The notes under the pieces were generated by a model. That model saw only the letters and a list, made by a program, of their open reading frames with translations. It did no database searches and was not told the origin of the DNA. A program made the translations under genes and the position numbers. Positions 33,184-47,772 of a DNA stretch of 64,000 nt are shown here, one piece after another; the stretch's first letter is position 1, and the number at the start of each line of letters is the position of its first letter. Location: the NCBI GenBank assembly GCA_023512835.1, contig CM042089.1:23341519-23405518 (forward strand), in the 5' to 3' direction. The DNA is from Taxillus chinensis (taxonomy: Eukaryota > Streptophyta > Magnoliopsida > Santalales > Loranthaceae).

Positions 33184-35970
33184 TTACCTTTTTTTAAGTT
33201 ATCATTAAATAATTTTCAAACAAATCATATATTTTTTTAAAAATAATTTTATATTTATAAGCAGTATATGTTTATAATTCTACTCACACTCACTTGTATA
33301 CATGATATAGGTGTTTTGATCACTAATTTGGTGGCGTACCAAATAAGGGGATTTCGTGTGAAGAACTTAAAATAAATCTCCAACCAACTTGCGAGTGTTT
33401 GCGTGTGAAGGTCATGCAATCGGGCCATGTCCAATTTGTTGCATTACTCCTGGAATTTTGGCCTCGAGAATTTCGCGGTCATCATTCAAACTTAATTGGC
33501 TGTCGGGCTTCATCGGATAAGCATGATGATAAAGACACATATTTACTGGTGATGAGATCGTAAATTCAAAACCATATGTCTGAATATATCAGGATAATAG
33601 AAGGGATTTAGAGATAAAAGGGGTGGAGAGGATAATGAGTGCCATGAATTTTCTGGTACACAATATTCTGTTATATACTTAAAATTACGTAATTTTTCGA
33701 TATCTTTTAAAAATATATATCAATACAGCTAATTTTAATAAACAAATTCAAAACTACGTAATTTCATACAAAGATCCTGACTTAAAAAAATATATTGATA
33801 ACCATAGTTATCAAAACTGGACCTGGAACAAACGGACATCATCCGGCTAAGGCACCGAGTGATGAGTCACTTGTTCAACCGTTAGTCAATTCGTCGAACT
33901 GATCATATAATTAATAATTATATATAAATATATATTAATAAAAAATAAATATTTTAAACTAACACATTAAAATTATGCTTCTAATATAATATTATTTATT
34001 TTTAATATATATTTCTAACATAAATTTTTAATAAATATAAAAGTTTACTACCATAAATTCATAGTAAAATAAAATTTGAATAAAGTTTGAAAGTATATTG
34101 AAGTGAAATGTCAAGATTAGTTATTAAGTTTAAATTAAAATTGTATTATAAAATAAATTAAATAATATTTTATGATTTTTAAAAAATCAGTCGGTTTTAT
34201 AAAACTTAACGTCAATTGGATCACAAAAAATCAATGTCACCAACAAGACTTTAAATTTATTACAGTAGTTAAAAAGTCCATAGTTTAGAGTATTTCCAAT
34301 GCATTAAGTAAAGACATAGTTAAAGTTATATTAAGTTAAAATCTCACTCCAATACATTAATTAAATGCATAGCTAAAGAAAAAAATAAATAAAATTTAAA
34401 TACTATATTATCAAAAAAAATCATAATTTTCATATCGGCCCCTCTCCTCGTCACTCTTTATCTTATCGTCACCTACCTTTACTCTCTGTGTCGCCCCATA
34501 GCCTGCGTCACCCCACCATGCATCGGCCCGCCACCCATCGCTCCTCCTCCACAGCCACTGTCCCCTCTGCATCGTCCTCCACATATCTCCCCTCCCCCTC
34601 GTCTCCCTTTCCATTGCCGAACCTGGCCATGAACCCAACCCCCCCCCCCCCCACCCCCCACCAAGCGGCAAATCCATGGCTTGCGGATTTGGACTTTGGT
34701 GATATGTAAGTCAGTGGTAAATTAGAAAAAAATAATTGTTAAATAAGAAAATAAATGCTATATAATTAGAATATCATTAATTAAAGACTTATTGTATCAA
34801 TATAAATATAGATTTAACTAATCAATTTAAATTGTGTACATGTTTAAATATTATTCTTTGATGGCAATAATTAACATAATTGGAAATCTATTGTTGTAGT
34901 TATGCCAGTGGTTTATATCTGTGATTGCAAGTTCGGATGTGACTCGTAAGGTTATTCATTAGATAAGAAAATTGTTAGAATATTTCTAAAATGGTACAAG
35001 GGATTGGGTCTTTCGAAATTTGATGAAAAAGCATAAATGTTTTTATACAACGACTGCTAACCAGTCAATTAATACCCCAATTGTCTAAACCAAATGTTAC
35101 ATAAAGTTGAACTTCAAGTTTATTGGAAAAGTCGAGATCCGACATTGGGATGGCCAAATAAGGTTATGCTGTTCACTTAATTAGAGAAAATGTCGGTTGG
35201 TAATCAATTAGACAGATAGACGAAATATACTGATCAATATTTAATGTTTCCATTAATCATGATCAGGGGACCCAATGTCTAGGGTATTGAGTTTAATGTA
35301 CCCCAACCACCCCCATCCCCATGTTTATCCAAAATCATAATGTCTTAGTGACAATCACCCGTCGTAAGTAGAGGATTAAATAATGGCAGACTTGGATCCA
35401 AATTGAGTGTACATAAAACTTTTTAAAAGAAAAGGACTAAAATTCATAAGCACCATAATATTAAAAGTTTTGCATATGTAAATTACAACAACTTTCATTA
35501 TGGTTTTATGTTTTGGAATTATAGCATAATATTCTTGTTTTGATGGTATTAAAAGTATATTTTGCAATATAAAATGCAAACGAATCATTTACAGCAAATA
35601 TTAATTAAATTCTTTCACAAATTGCAACTCGGATTAGGGTTGAGCATGTTTAGGTAACAACGAAATTATTAATTTGAAATACCAAATCAAAAATAAAACA
35701 AAAAATTATATAAATTTGCATTAAATCTAGAATTTCAAAAACTTTATATATATATACACACACACGAAACATGTGATAGGGTAAGCACGGTTAATTTGAA
35801 TTATTCAATTTACATTTAATAGTTTAGATTTAATTGTAACTCTTTTATAGTATATTAAAATGTTATAGTTAAATAAAACTTAGATATGAATGGTTGGATG
35901 CAAGATTTAATAGCCTTAACTACTATACAAACATTAATGTAGTGCATATATTTACTATGTATAGAGTCAT
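33184..35970. other. Intergenic, MITE debris
   Basis: AT-rich. AGAGTATTTCCAATGCATT at about 34287 begins a MITE-like stretch. At 34440-34680 a GC-rich island of about 240 bp contains low-complexity Pro/Ser frames on both strands and a C-run of 14 at about 34640-34653; it has no family motif and is not called as a gene. Short CA runs lie at 35755-35764. Confidence 0.4.
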
Positions 35971-35977
35971 GCAATAT

Positions 35978-36092
35978 AGAGAACGTGAGATCAGCTACTT
36001 ATTACAAAAACCTTTAATCTTGAACATTATATTAATATTCAACGGTCCAGATTAAAATTCTTACGATAAAGAGTTGATCTCACGTTTTTATT
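35978..36092. repeat. Small inverted repeat (MITE-like)
   Basis: GAACGTGAGATCAGCT at the left pairs with AGTTGATCTCACGTTTT at the right, with further imperfect pairing inwards (TTTAATCTTG against CAGATTAAAAT). Total length is about 115 bp. Confidence 0.6.
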
Positions 36093-39000
36093 GTAGTAAA
36101 ACTATGATATACACACACACACACACTTATTCCTTGTTGTTCAAAATCATTAGATTCAAGTTTTTGCTAGTTGTTATTATTATTATTATGCTTTTCTCCT
36201 TCTTTTTGTCTTATTTATTTTATTTTTTGAAGTCCAAAATATAAGCACAAAAACAAGTAAAATACTACCAAATATTAAATGTATTATTTTTTAAAATTAT
36301 CCTGGCATTTGAAAATAAAACTATCCTCAATTATTTCAGCTTATCAATGTTTATTGAACACCACCAACTTACAAACCTAATCATATTCTAAAATATAAAG
36401 TAAATGGCTACATAGGTTGTGGCTTGATTTATGTTAGAGAAAAATTAAAAGGACAATATATCACAGAATTTAAATAAATTACTCTATTACTCAAAAATTA
36501 ATTGTAAATTTTTCTTAAATAAGAAACTTGTTACGCCTACTAACAAAATCACTCTTAACATACTTCAGCCAAACATAAGCAAGAAAGTTTGGTATGTTTA
36601 GTAGAATGGCAATGTTTGATAATTAAAATATAGAACTTAAAACATAAAGCCTTTATGTGTTAACATAATGATGCAACAAGATCTCTAGCTTATGTAAGTA
36701 AAAAGTTCTCAATGTCACAAAAAGTTGTTTTCATATAGGTGAGCAATAATTTCTCGATAATGAACTAGTTATTGTGGAAGACACAAGCAAGGTTTACTGG
36801 ATGACAAATTGATAATTTTTTATGACATTGCAGAAATTCTAAAGGTATTCCTTCAGAATTTAATGATGAAGAAGTAAAAGCCCTAGCAGACTTCACTAGA
36901 AATTATGATAGGTGTGTTTGAATATAATATTGATGAGATAAAAACTAAAATTCATGGTAAATTAGCCACCAAACTTCCTAGATGTAGTCATCGGATCAGA
37001 AAGTGACATGTACACTAAGCAACAAAACTTGCTTTATTAATTTTAGTGAACATTATCGATGACCTAGATGATGTCATGCATGTATCAACCAAGAATATTT
37101 TAAAAATTGATTTTTTAACAAGTGTTAATTTGGTTATCATATTAAATTATGCAAATGATAGACTAAAAACCAAATTCACTCATCAATAAACAACACATTA
37201 AAAAATTTAAAACATTGAATGTTTTGATTTAACTAAATTTAATATTGAGAAAGTATCAAGTGTCATGACCATTGAATGAGCTATATAAGCCAAATGACTT
37301 TGAAGAAGAAAGAACTTGTATAAAATCATTGACGAGTCAAATGAGATACACAAATGGTTTAGAGTCATATTTAACTAAAGTATAGACTCAAGGACGTGAT
37401 CTTTATATCATAGAAGAAAGTAAAACTATTAAGATAGACCAGAATAAACTCGCTTCTTAGAAAACAAAAATAAGAAAACTCAAAGAACTTAAAATAGCTC
37501 AAATAATGAAATCTAATCTCAAACTCCAATTGAAGAAGGAGAAAAGATCAAATTTAAGTGGGCAAACTTTAGAGTGAATGGCTCCATCAAGAGTATTTAA
37601 CTATGAACAACGAAAAAATGATTATTGAGTCCTTAAAGAAACTCTATGACATGATCTTGATTTTCTTGGTCAATAAGGATTTTCAAATTACTACAAATAC
37701 ATGGATTGACACAAACAATGGAACTGAGTTCGTCCCATAATGATTTGAGTTGTGTGAAATATAATGAAACAGAGATTCCTTCTTCTTGAAGGTAGAGTTT
37801 GGTTATTTCAATTGATAGATTGAGAGAATATTGGATTGATAAAAATGATCCTTAAGATATATCTAAATTGTGTTATAGTTTTAGTATGCAAAATATTTGG
37901 ATAGATCTAAGGTGAGACTAAATTAAGAATCCAACTTCCAACCAAATCATTATATTGTTCTTAATTAGAAATATCATTTACCTCCTTCGGTTTTAGAAGT
38001 GACCCTTCAACAAAACCAAGACTACTTTTGGCATGAAACACCATTATCATTGCATTAATCTATGATCCATAATCATCTCCTATTAATATAGGTGTAAAAT
38101 ACATAATAGAAGGGCTATCTCGAGTGATCAAGAATATGTTTTCATGGGTATTGATGATTTCAAAAATGATGATTTTGGCATAATATTGGTGGGAAGAATT
38201 TTCAATAGACATGGTGAAGGAACCAAAAGGATTTTATGGATTTGATACTATATAGAAAATAGAGAACATGCTCAATGAAGAAATAAATGATTTTTAACTA
38301 AATATTCATTGATACAACACCTCCATATTTATAGAAAAAAATCTACAATTAAAATAAAACTAGATCTTAATTGATAATTGATGCATAAGAGGAAAGCCTG
38401 AAATCTAATTGGTAGAGCTTCATTATTGTTGTTGGGACTGCAACGATTTTCCTTTTTTGAGGAGATTGTGATTTAGTTTATATCCCCTTAATAGCTTGAG
38501 GAGATTAGTATGTTAGTCTTAGTTATTGAGATCAATTGTTTATAATTTTTTTTTACTAGGAAATATGGAAGTAAAAATCATCGATTACAATTAGAAAGTT
38601 CTTATATTTTATGGAAGCATCTATCATATGCAGAGAGGTGCAAAGTTGATTGTCTAAATCCATGAGGTTAGATGCTTTAGAGCAAGAAAGAAGGGATAAA
38701 CTATACCTCCGAAATATAGGGTGATAACATATGCATAAAAGATATTAATTGGAATGGATGGTGTTAACACCTGAATTTGTCTAAGTGTAACACCTGCCCT
38801 GGTGCTTTTTTATTTGTTTAAAAGGAAAGTAAAATGGAAAATAAAAAGGGTTTCTTTTAAAGTCACCACTAACCTGAAAACATAATATGTGATTAGAACA
38901 CCCACTACACAATGACAAGAAAGATAAAAATGGTATGTGATTCGAGTCTAAATTGAAGAGTCTGTTATGAGTATGGAAGGGGTTTAGTTATCTTTACCAT

Positions 39001-39254
39001 GAAATTTGTATTTGTTTAGTAACCTTGGATTAACAAACACTTATGCTACCTTCAAACCTAATAAATGACTTCTTCCATTCTGATTTATGAAGGTTTGTTT
39101 TGGTTTCCTTTTTTTAATGACATTCTAGTATACAATAAGTCATGAGAAAATCATATATGGCATTTACAAGTGGTACCTAAATTGTTATCTAATCATTAAT
39201 TATTTGTTAAGGAATTTAAATGTTAATTTTGCTTATTAATGGTGGGACATTGCA
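36093..39254. other. Intergenic, unassigned decayed sequence
   Basis: AT-rich throughout. The part 36850-37740 has protein-like stretches interrupted by stops on the plus strand, perhaps an eroded retroelement gag, but no motif settles it. A CA run lies at 36112-36126 and an ATT run at 36176-36188. Confidence 0.3.
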
Positions 39255-39865
39255 TTTAAGTAAATGGGCTGGCTATGGATCCTAACAAAATCAATTTCAT
39301 CCAAAAATTGGCCTATTCCAACCTTCAAAAGAGGGCTCCTTGGCCTTGCAAGATCCTACCATAATTTTACTTGTGGATTTGGAATGCTAGCCGCACCCTT
39401 AACACAAACTCTTGACAATAAAGGGATTTCGATGGATAACAGAATCTTAGGAAAGTTTTGATAAATTGAAAAGCACTCTTGTTACTTTGCCTATCCTATG
39501 TCTACTAGCTTTTACACCACCACTTGTCTTTGGATGCAATGCGAGTGGGACTAGATTGGGAGTGATTTTGTCATAACAAAACCAGCCAATTGCTTGTTTT
39601 AGTAAAACCTTGAAGGGTTCTACGAAGGAGTTGTCTACTTATGATAAGGACATGTTAGCAATGGTGAAGGCAGTACAAAAGTGGCAACCTTACATGTTGG
39701 GCAAACCATTTGTAATCAAAATGTACCACCAAGGTTTGAAGTACTTACTTGAACAATTTGTTTCCACTCCATCTCAAGCTAGGTGGTTGCTCAAATTATG
39801 TGCTACGATTATACAATATAGTACAAATGCAAAAGAGATAACCAAAATCATATCGCACCGTAAAT
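39255..39865 (+). pseudogene. Ty3/gypsy reverse transcriptase-RNase H relic
   Basis: The stretch reads WPIPTFKRGLLGLARSYHNF near 39315, then APLTQTL, then PILCLLAFTPPLVFGCNASG near 39490. After a stop comes IACFSKTLKGSTKELSTYDK near 39590, followed by LAMVKAVQKWQPYMLG and HQGLKYLLEQ. This is the RT thumb/connection and RNase H start of a gypsy pol. Three or more stops and a frame change break it, and no LTRs flank it. Confidence 0.75.
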
Positions 39866-40819
39866 ATCTTTTTTTCACTTGTGTTTGTGCATTCTTTTCT
39901 TTGAGCAAGAGCATTAATTAGCAATGCTTTTATGTGGAATCTTCACAACCACAAGCTCATTGGAACATTTTGTAATGCTATTAATAAGCTTATATATATT
40001 GTCATTTTTGAGATTTGAAGAGCATTAAATTAGAATTTTAACTTGTGTGATGCTTAATTGCCTTTATGAGAGAAGATCGATCTAAGTAAGTCTTAATGCT
40101 TGAGATACATAAATACTATTTTATTTTGTCTTGAGCTCTTTAGGATAACGATCAGCTTTTAATTAATTTATATATGGATGACCAAATCCTTTATTTATCG
40201 TTAAATCAACAGCTAATGACATACTCTTCATAATTAACCAGATCAATACGCCTGCACGAATGTCAATATGAATTGTGTCACTAAAAAATGTCACTGTGCT
40301 TAGTGTAACAATTCACTTCATGTCTTTGAATGAAATGCAAGATGTTTTATTAGTTTGGTAAAGAAGGGAAACACCACTTTAGCAGCGAAAAAAGGAGTTA
40401 AAAACCTATGCAATGAACTGAACGAAGTAATCATAATTCGGCAACAACAAGTGATGGGCCGAGTAAAGATGCACTAAGCCTTTTTTTTCTTCTTCCTCAT
40501 CTTCTTTTGTCATTCTTTTCGGCGGGGGGTAGCGTGCAAAGTCGATGAGCACGCAAAGGCCGACTGAACCCAGGTCCGTCCCGGAGTGCGACATGACCAT
40601 GCCATGAACTACACAGCGCTCATTAGTAGCGTGTAATGGAATTTGGTATATTTGGCCTCCGCGTGATAACAAAAACTTTGGTTTGCATAACAAAAGCATG
40701 ACATCGGATGCGTAAAGCTTGCCCCCACCATCCATCCCTCCATCCATAATTTGTCTTGTTTCGTGATGGCGCGTGGGTGCACCCCTACACGCGTCAAGCA
40801 CGTCCGAGTCTTAAAATAA
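39866..40819. other. Intergenic, upstream of second NAC
   Basis: A 131-codon minus-strand frame at 40406-40801 has no recognised motif and lies in the distal promoter of the NAC gene, so it is not called. Otherwise nothing is seen. Confidence 0.4.
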
Positions 40820-40827
40820 CACGTGTC
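40820..40827 (+). promoter_or_regulatory. G-box/ABRE upstream of second NAC
   Basis: CACGTGTC, about 410 bp before the start codon at 41234, matching the ABRE core ACGTGTC, with a further ACGT core (CACACGTC) a few bases on. A single element without an obvious coupling element, so weaker support for ABA control than at the first NAC gene. Confidence 0.4.
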
Positions 40828-41233
40828 ACACGTCTAATGGTGAGAAATCCAGTTCCCACACCCCACATTACTGGGGTCACCATGTGGGCACCCATCACCT
40901 GCCCACCCAAATCCCAATGCCCTCATTCGCTGCCCCCACCACCATGTCACTTCCTCATAGGCTGCCCTTCCGCACCGATGCGTCCGCGGTTACACCCAAT
41001 CGCAGTAATTACGTTAAATACACACACCTAATCACCCCCACCCCCCACCTCACGTTGCCCACATAATTAATTAATTAAAAGATGGGCCTTTGCGTTTGCC
41101 ACCTCTCTGCAGGTTTTTCATCACTTTGAAATATCGCTTCGCTCCAATTAATATTCCTTCCTTCCTTCTCCGATCGATCGATCCATCACCTCCTGCCCAG
41201 ACGACTACTGAAACAAAAAGAAAAAAACAACAC

Positions 41234-42842
41234 ATGGAGAGCACCGACTCGTCCATGGGGTCGCCGCATCAACCACACCTCCCCCCGGGCTTTCGGTTCC
41301 ACCCCACCGACGAGGAGCTGGTTGTTCACTATCTCAAGAAGAAAGCCTCCTCCGTTCCACTCCCGGTCACCATCATCGCCGAAGTCAATCTCTACAAGTT
41401 CGACCCCTGGGAGCTCCCTGGTACCTAATTAATTAATTAATTATGTGTCTACTATATATATATATATATATATTAGTATATACATAATAGCCCAAATTAA
41501 CCTCATCTATATAGATAGGTCGGTTATCTGCGAGTTTGTCGCCATGTGATAGTATTGATATCTTAAAAAAACTCTCCTATAATATAATTTATGGGGATCG
41601 ATTTATAAGGCTTATAGATTTGGAAAATATATTAACGATACATCTAGCAGAGATAGTACAGTAGCAATTAATAACATAGTAAATGTTTTTTTTTTCTTGT
41701 TGTTGTTGTTTTGTAGCAAAGGCTACGTTCGGGGAGCAGGAGTGGTACTTCTTCAGCCCGAGGGACCGGAAGTATCCGAACGGGGCGCGGCCGAACCGGG
41801 CGGCGACGTCCGGGTACTGGAAGGCCACCGGGACTGACAAGCCGGTCCTCACCTCCGGCGGTACACAGAAGGTGGGCGTGAAGAAGGCGCTTGTGTTTTA
41901 CAGGGGGAAGCCTCCAAAAGGGGTCAAGACGAGTTGGATCATGCACGAGTATCGCCTGGCCGACAACAAGCCAACTTCCTGCAGGCCCACTGGCTGTGAC
42001 CCCAAGAGAGGGTCCTTGAGGGTACTAGCTCACACTACTAATCAATCACACAATTATTATCTCATTTTTTAAAATAAAACATATAATCAATTATATTATA
42101 TTATACTATACTATAATTAAACTATTATTTTATTTCATGGCTTTATGTTTTTGTTGGTTTTTAGAGCTCTACTTTTCTTTCTTTTTATTTTTTTAATTAC
42201 TAGCTAGACGATTGGGTGCTGTGTCGAATCTACAAGAAGAACAGCAGCCCACTGAGAGGGATGGAGCAGGACAGGGAGGACTCGGCCGAGGAGATGATAA
42301 TTGGTGGGTCGGCGCTTCTGAATTCTGTTACGGTTGGCCAGCAGAGTCCCAAACTGCCGCAGCCAAAACCGGGGGCGCATCATTTCGTCGCAATGCACGA
42401 GACCCAGCAGTTGCAGTTGCAGCAACAGAAGCACGACGACGACGACGACCACAACAACAACAATAGCAACTTGTTGGATGGAATAATGGGAGGTGATGCA
42501 ATCGCCTACTCAGCCACCACGTCAGTATCAATGCAGTCTCTTTTCCCCGTGGCCCCTCCTGCCACCTTTCCCATCAAACGGACCTTTTTGTCGTCTCTGT
42601 ACTGGAACGATGGCGGCTGCAGCGCCTCCACCGCTGCAACCGCCACCTCCTCGGACAACCGCTTCCACGCAGACTGCGCCAGCGGCGGCGGTGTGGGTGA
42701 GGGGAGTAGCTCCTTCACGGCGCTTCTCGGACAAGCGCCGCCGCTTCACCAGGAGACAATGTTGGGGGCCCTCAGCGGCGGCGATGGTGGTGGCCCTTAC
42801 CGGCATACCTACCAGCTTCCCGGAATGAACTGGTTTCCCTAG
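41234..42842 (+). CDS. NAC056-like: NAC transcription factor, ANAC018/ANAC056 (NARS) and NOR clade
   Basis: Three exons: 41234-41420, 41717-42021 and 42204-42842, with GT-AG introns of 296 and 182 bp. The spliced frame is exactly 377 codons (376 residues). It starts [14 protein letters not shown], as in ANAC056 and tomato NOR. The NAC domain follows: [104 protein letters not shown], and [15 protein letters not shown] at residues 165-179. The tail has a His/Asp/Asn low-complexity run, a [15 protein letters not shown] block and ends PGMNWFP, close to the GMNWYS end of NOR. Members are nuclear activators; in Arabidopsis NARS1/2 act in seed-coat and embryo development, and NOR drives tomato ripening. 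The specific role here is inferred. No frame break is seen. Confidence 0.95.
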
Positions 42843-43374
42843 TCATGATTTGATTGATGAGTAGTGGGATTGGTACAGTTGATGGTGCCTATATATATAC
42901 TGCCTATATATATATATATATACATGCGTATGATTATATGGGCATTCAAATACAGGTCATGAAGCCCAAAAACAAAAATTAATGATGAAATCTGACTCTC
43001 TTTGAGTTTGATTTCCGTAGATTAATTTATATGGATGTTGATATAATTTTGCTATATATGATAATCCATTTACGTGCAATAAGTGTTGCACGTTATAACC
43101 GGGAAGAAAAAAGGGGCACGCGATTTTAATATTATTTGCTGTGGTTACAAAATATAATGCTACGTACCAGTTCTTTTTAACTACACTTTCATGTGGATTC
43201 GTTCAACTGCTCGTCACTCGTCTCTTTCAACCATGCATGTCTAATTACATCAGGGGATAATTAAATTCTGCAATAATTATTTTCCGCCCTGATGATGTCA
43301 CCACATGGGTAATTATTTTACGGGTTCATAAAAGTTGTAGTACTTTTCTTTATCACAGCCGCTGTGCCTGTGTG

Positions 43375-45581
<2,207 letters not shown>

Positions 45582-45878
45582 TGTTAGATAAGCTAGTTGT
45601 AATTTGTTAATTGCTATTTCCTGTTTAATTTATTTCTCATTTAAGTATTATGTGTTGTGCACGTTAAGAAGGTTCTACATTTGTTAATTTTGCAATATTT
45701 TATTTTTGGTAGTTTGTGGCACCAGTCTTAGACATATTGTTGGCAACCACAATATCCTGTGATCATTATAGATTTTGTATATTTTGATTATGATTAAATA
45801 GAAAGAAAACATAAAAGGTGAAGTATCATTGAGCACCACAAATTTCTCTGTTGCTTCTGTACGTGTGTGTTTCTTACA
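45582..45878 (+). repeat. 5' LTR of copia element 3
   Basis: 297 bp, TGTTAGATAAGC to TTCTTACA, followed after two bases by the PBS-like TGGTATTCGATCC. Confidence 0.85.
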
Positions 45879-45908
45879 TTTGGTATTCGATCCTTGTGAA
45901 AGGAGATA

Positions 45909-46740
45909 ATGGGTGACACTAGCGACAAGAAGAAGATGCAGGCGCCTACAGGACTAGCGTGAAGCAGTGGTATTCTGATCCAGTTCCTGATGTTAAATGA
46001 AACAAACAATGGTTACAGGTTGTCAAAATGAAGATCGTATTACGTACACTTGATGTGTAGATGGCGATCAAAAGTGATATGCCCATAGAAGAGACAAAGA
46101 TTATGGTGCTCTTGCTGCAATCTCCCAAGTTGTGCTAGATGTAGTGATAATGGGCATCGCCGAGAAGAACTCAACATAGGAAGCATGGGAGGCCATTCAA
46201 CAGATGAGTGTTAGAGAAGATCATGTCAAAAAAGCAAGGGCACAAGTTCTGAAATGGCAATTTGATCGTATGATCATGGAAGATATGTCCACTTTATTAA
46301 AAAATTGTTTATCTCGGATACATTTCTCACCCTCATTGGTACAATTGAATAATGAGGGGATATGTCACATATGTCTGTTGAAGAGGCAATAGGTTATCTA
46401 CGTGTGTTCGAGGAAAGTAAAAAAGGATAAAGTTACCACAAAGAAGACGAAGAACAAGTGCTACTTACACGTGCGCAATGGGATACACTATCCATCAAAG
46501 AAAGAACATACAAAGAAGGACAAGGGAATGGTGAAACAAAACCCTACATGAAGTTTGATAAATCAAAAATAGAGTGCTTCGATTGCTCGAGTATAGACAT
46601 TTTGCATCTGAATGTCGCAAGCCCAAAAAAAGAGAGGGCTTTATTGGTAGAAAAGGAGGATGATGAGCCTACATTATTAATGCTTGAGACAAGTCCAGTG
46701 ATAACTACATAGATAACTAACAATGAGCACAATAGGGGTG
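45909..46740 (+). pseudogene. gag remnant of copia element 3
   Basis: Starts MGDTSDKKKM at 45909. Later pieces read KKARAQVLKWQFDRMIMEDM near 46230 and LLTRAQWDTLSIKERTYKEG, KFDKSKIECFDC and KKERALLVEKEDDEPTLLM near 46460-46680, typical of this copia gag. The zinc knuckle starts (CFDC) but a frameshift removes its second half from the frame. Many stops. Confidence 0.8.
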
Positions 46741-47459
46741 TTTATTTGGAGAATTATGAGGAATAATGAAAAATTCAAAATTTAAAAGTTCAAATTCAGT
46801 TTGGAGGCTATAAAAGAGCATAAGGTCCTTCATTAGTAAACCATCCAGTGATCTAGTGATCCAATAATTATCCAATTTCCTACTATTCTACATTTCCATC
46901 ATCATCTAGAATAGAAAAAGTGAGATTGAAGAACGTTTGGAGTTTCACTTGGAGCTTAAAGGTAATCTGTTGGGAAAAGAAAATCAACTTTGGAATTTCT
47001 TGGTCAATATATGCAAGCAAATCCTTTTGGTTTTCTTATTCCATGTATTGTAATTTTATTATTTTTAATTATATTATGGAAGCTTAAAAACCTTTGTTTG
47101 GGATTAAAAAGAAGTTTGATGTAATAAATTAATTTGAAATGTTTTAGTTTAAATCTTTTTCACATTGTGAGCATTTATTGAATATCTTGGGATAAAATAT
47201 AAAATGGACTTGATCACTTCATTTTATCATCATATGTATTTATGTGAAGGATTGAAAAATGAACTATAATTACTGAAAAAAGGCAATATAATCAAACCAG
47301 GAGCTACCATGAACACCTGGAGGAGAAATGAAGTATTTGCGCTCGTTACATGACCTATACAATAACACTTAGCCTGTGTATCTAAATTTCTCTAGTTTTT
47401 GTTTGCTAAATATAGAAGAGCTAGCACTCTTTTGTGATGCTATAAAAATTGAAAGTTAG

Positions 47460-47772
47460 AGATATGCCATGAAAGAGGAGATTGATTCTATCCAAAACAA
47501 TTATACTTGGGAGTTTGGTCAATTTGATCCTCCCAATGGATAGGAAGTCATAGGCCTAAAGTGGGTTTATAAAATTAAGAAAAATGTTGATGGCAATGTG
47601 GTAAAACATAAAACACGCTTAGTAAAGAAAGGTCTATATGTAAAAACAAAGCATTAATTTTGAAGAAGTCTTTGCACAGGTCACACGAATGGAAATAGTG
47701 AGATTGTTGATTGCACTTGCAACCCAAGAAGGAGGGCAGCTACATCACATGGATGTAAAATATGCATTCTTA
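47460..47772 (+). pseudogene. Reverse transcriptase part 1 of copia element 3
   Basis: Reads EVIGLKWVYKIKKNVDGNVV near 47545 (with a stop just before), then RTRLVKKG-like sequence, then LHHMDVKYAFL. The bases TTCTTA at 47768-47772 are the point where the next nested element interrupts the codons for the conserved FLNGDLEE motif. Confidence 0.8.

Noticed and set aside
34411..34709. GC-rich Pro/Ser or Gly-rich frames on both strands
   Set aside because: A low-complexity island with a C14 run inside MITE-like DNA; no conserved motif on either strand.
40406..40801. 131-codon minus-strand frame upstream of the second NAC
   Set aside because: No recognised motif, no promoter context and it overlaps the NAC upstream region. 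It could be a lineage-specific gene but nothing supports that.
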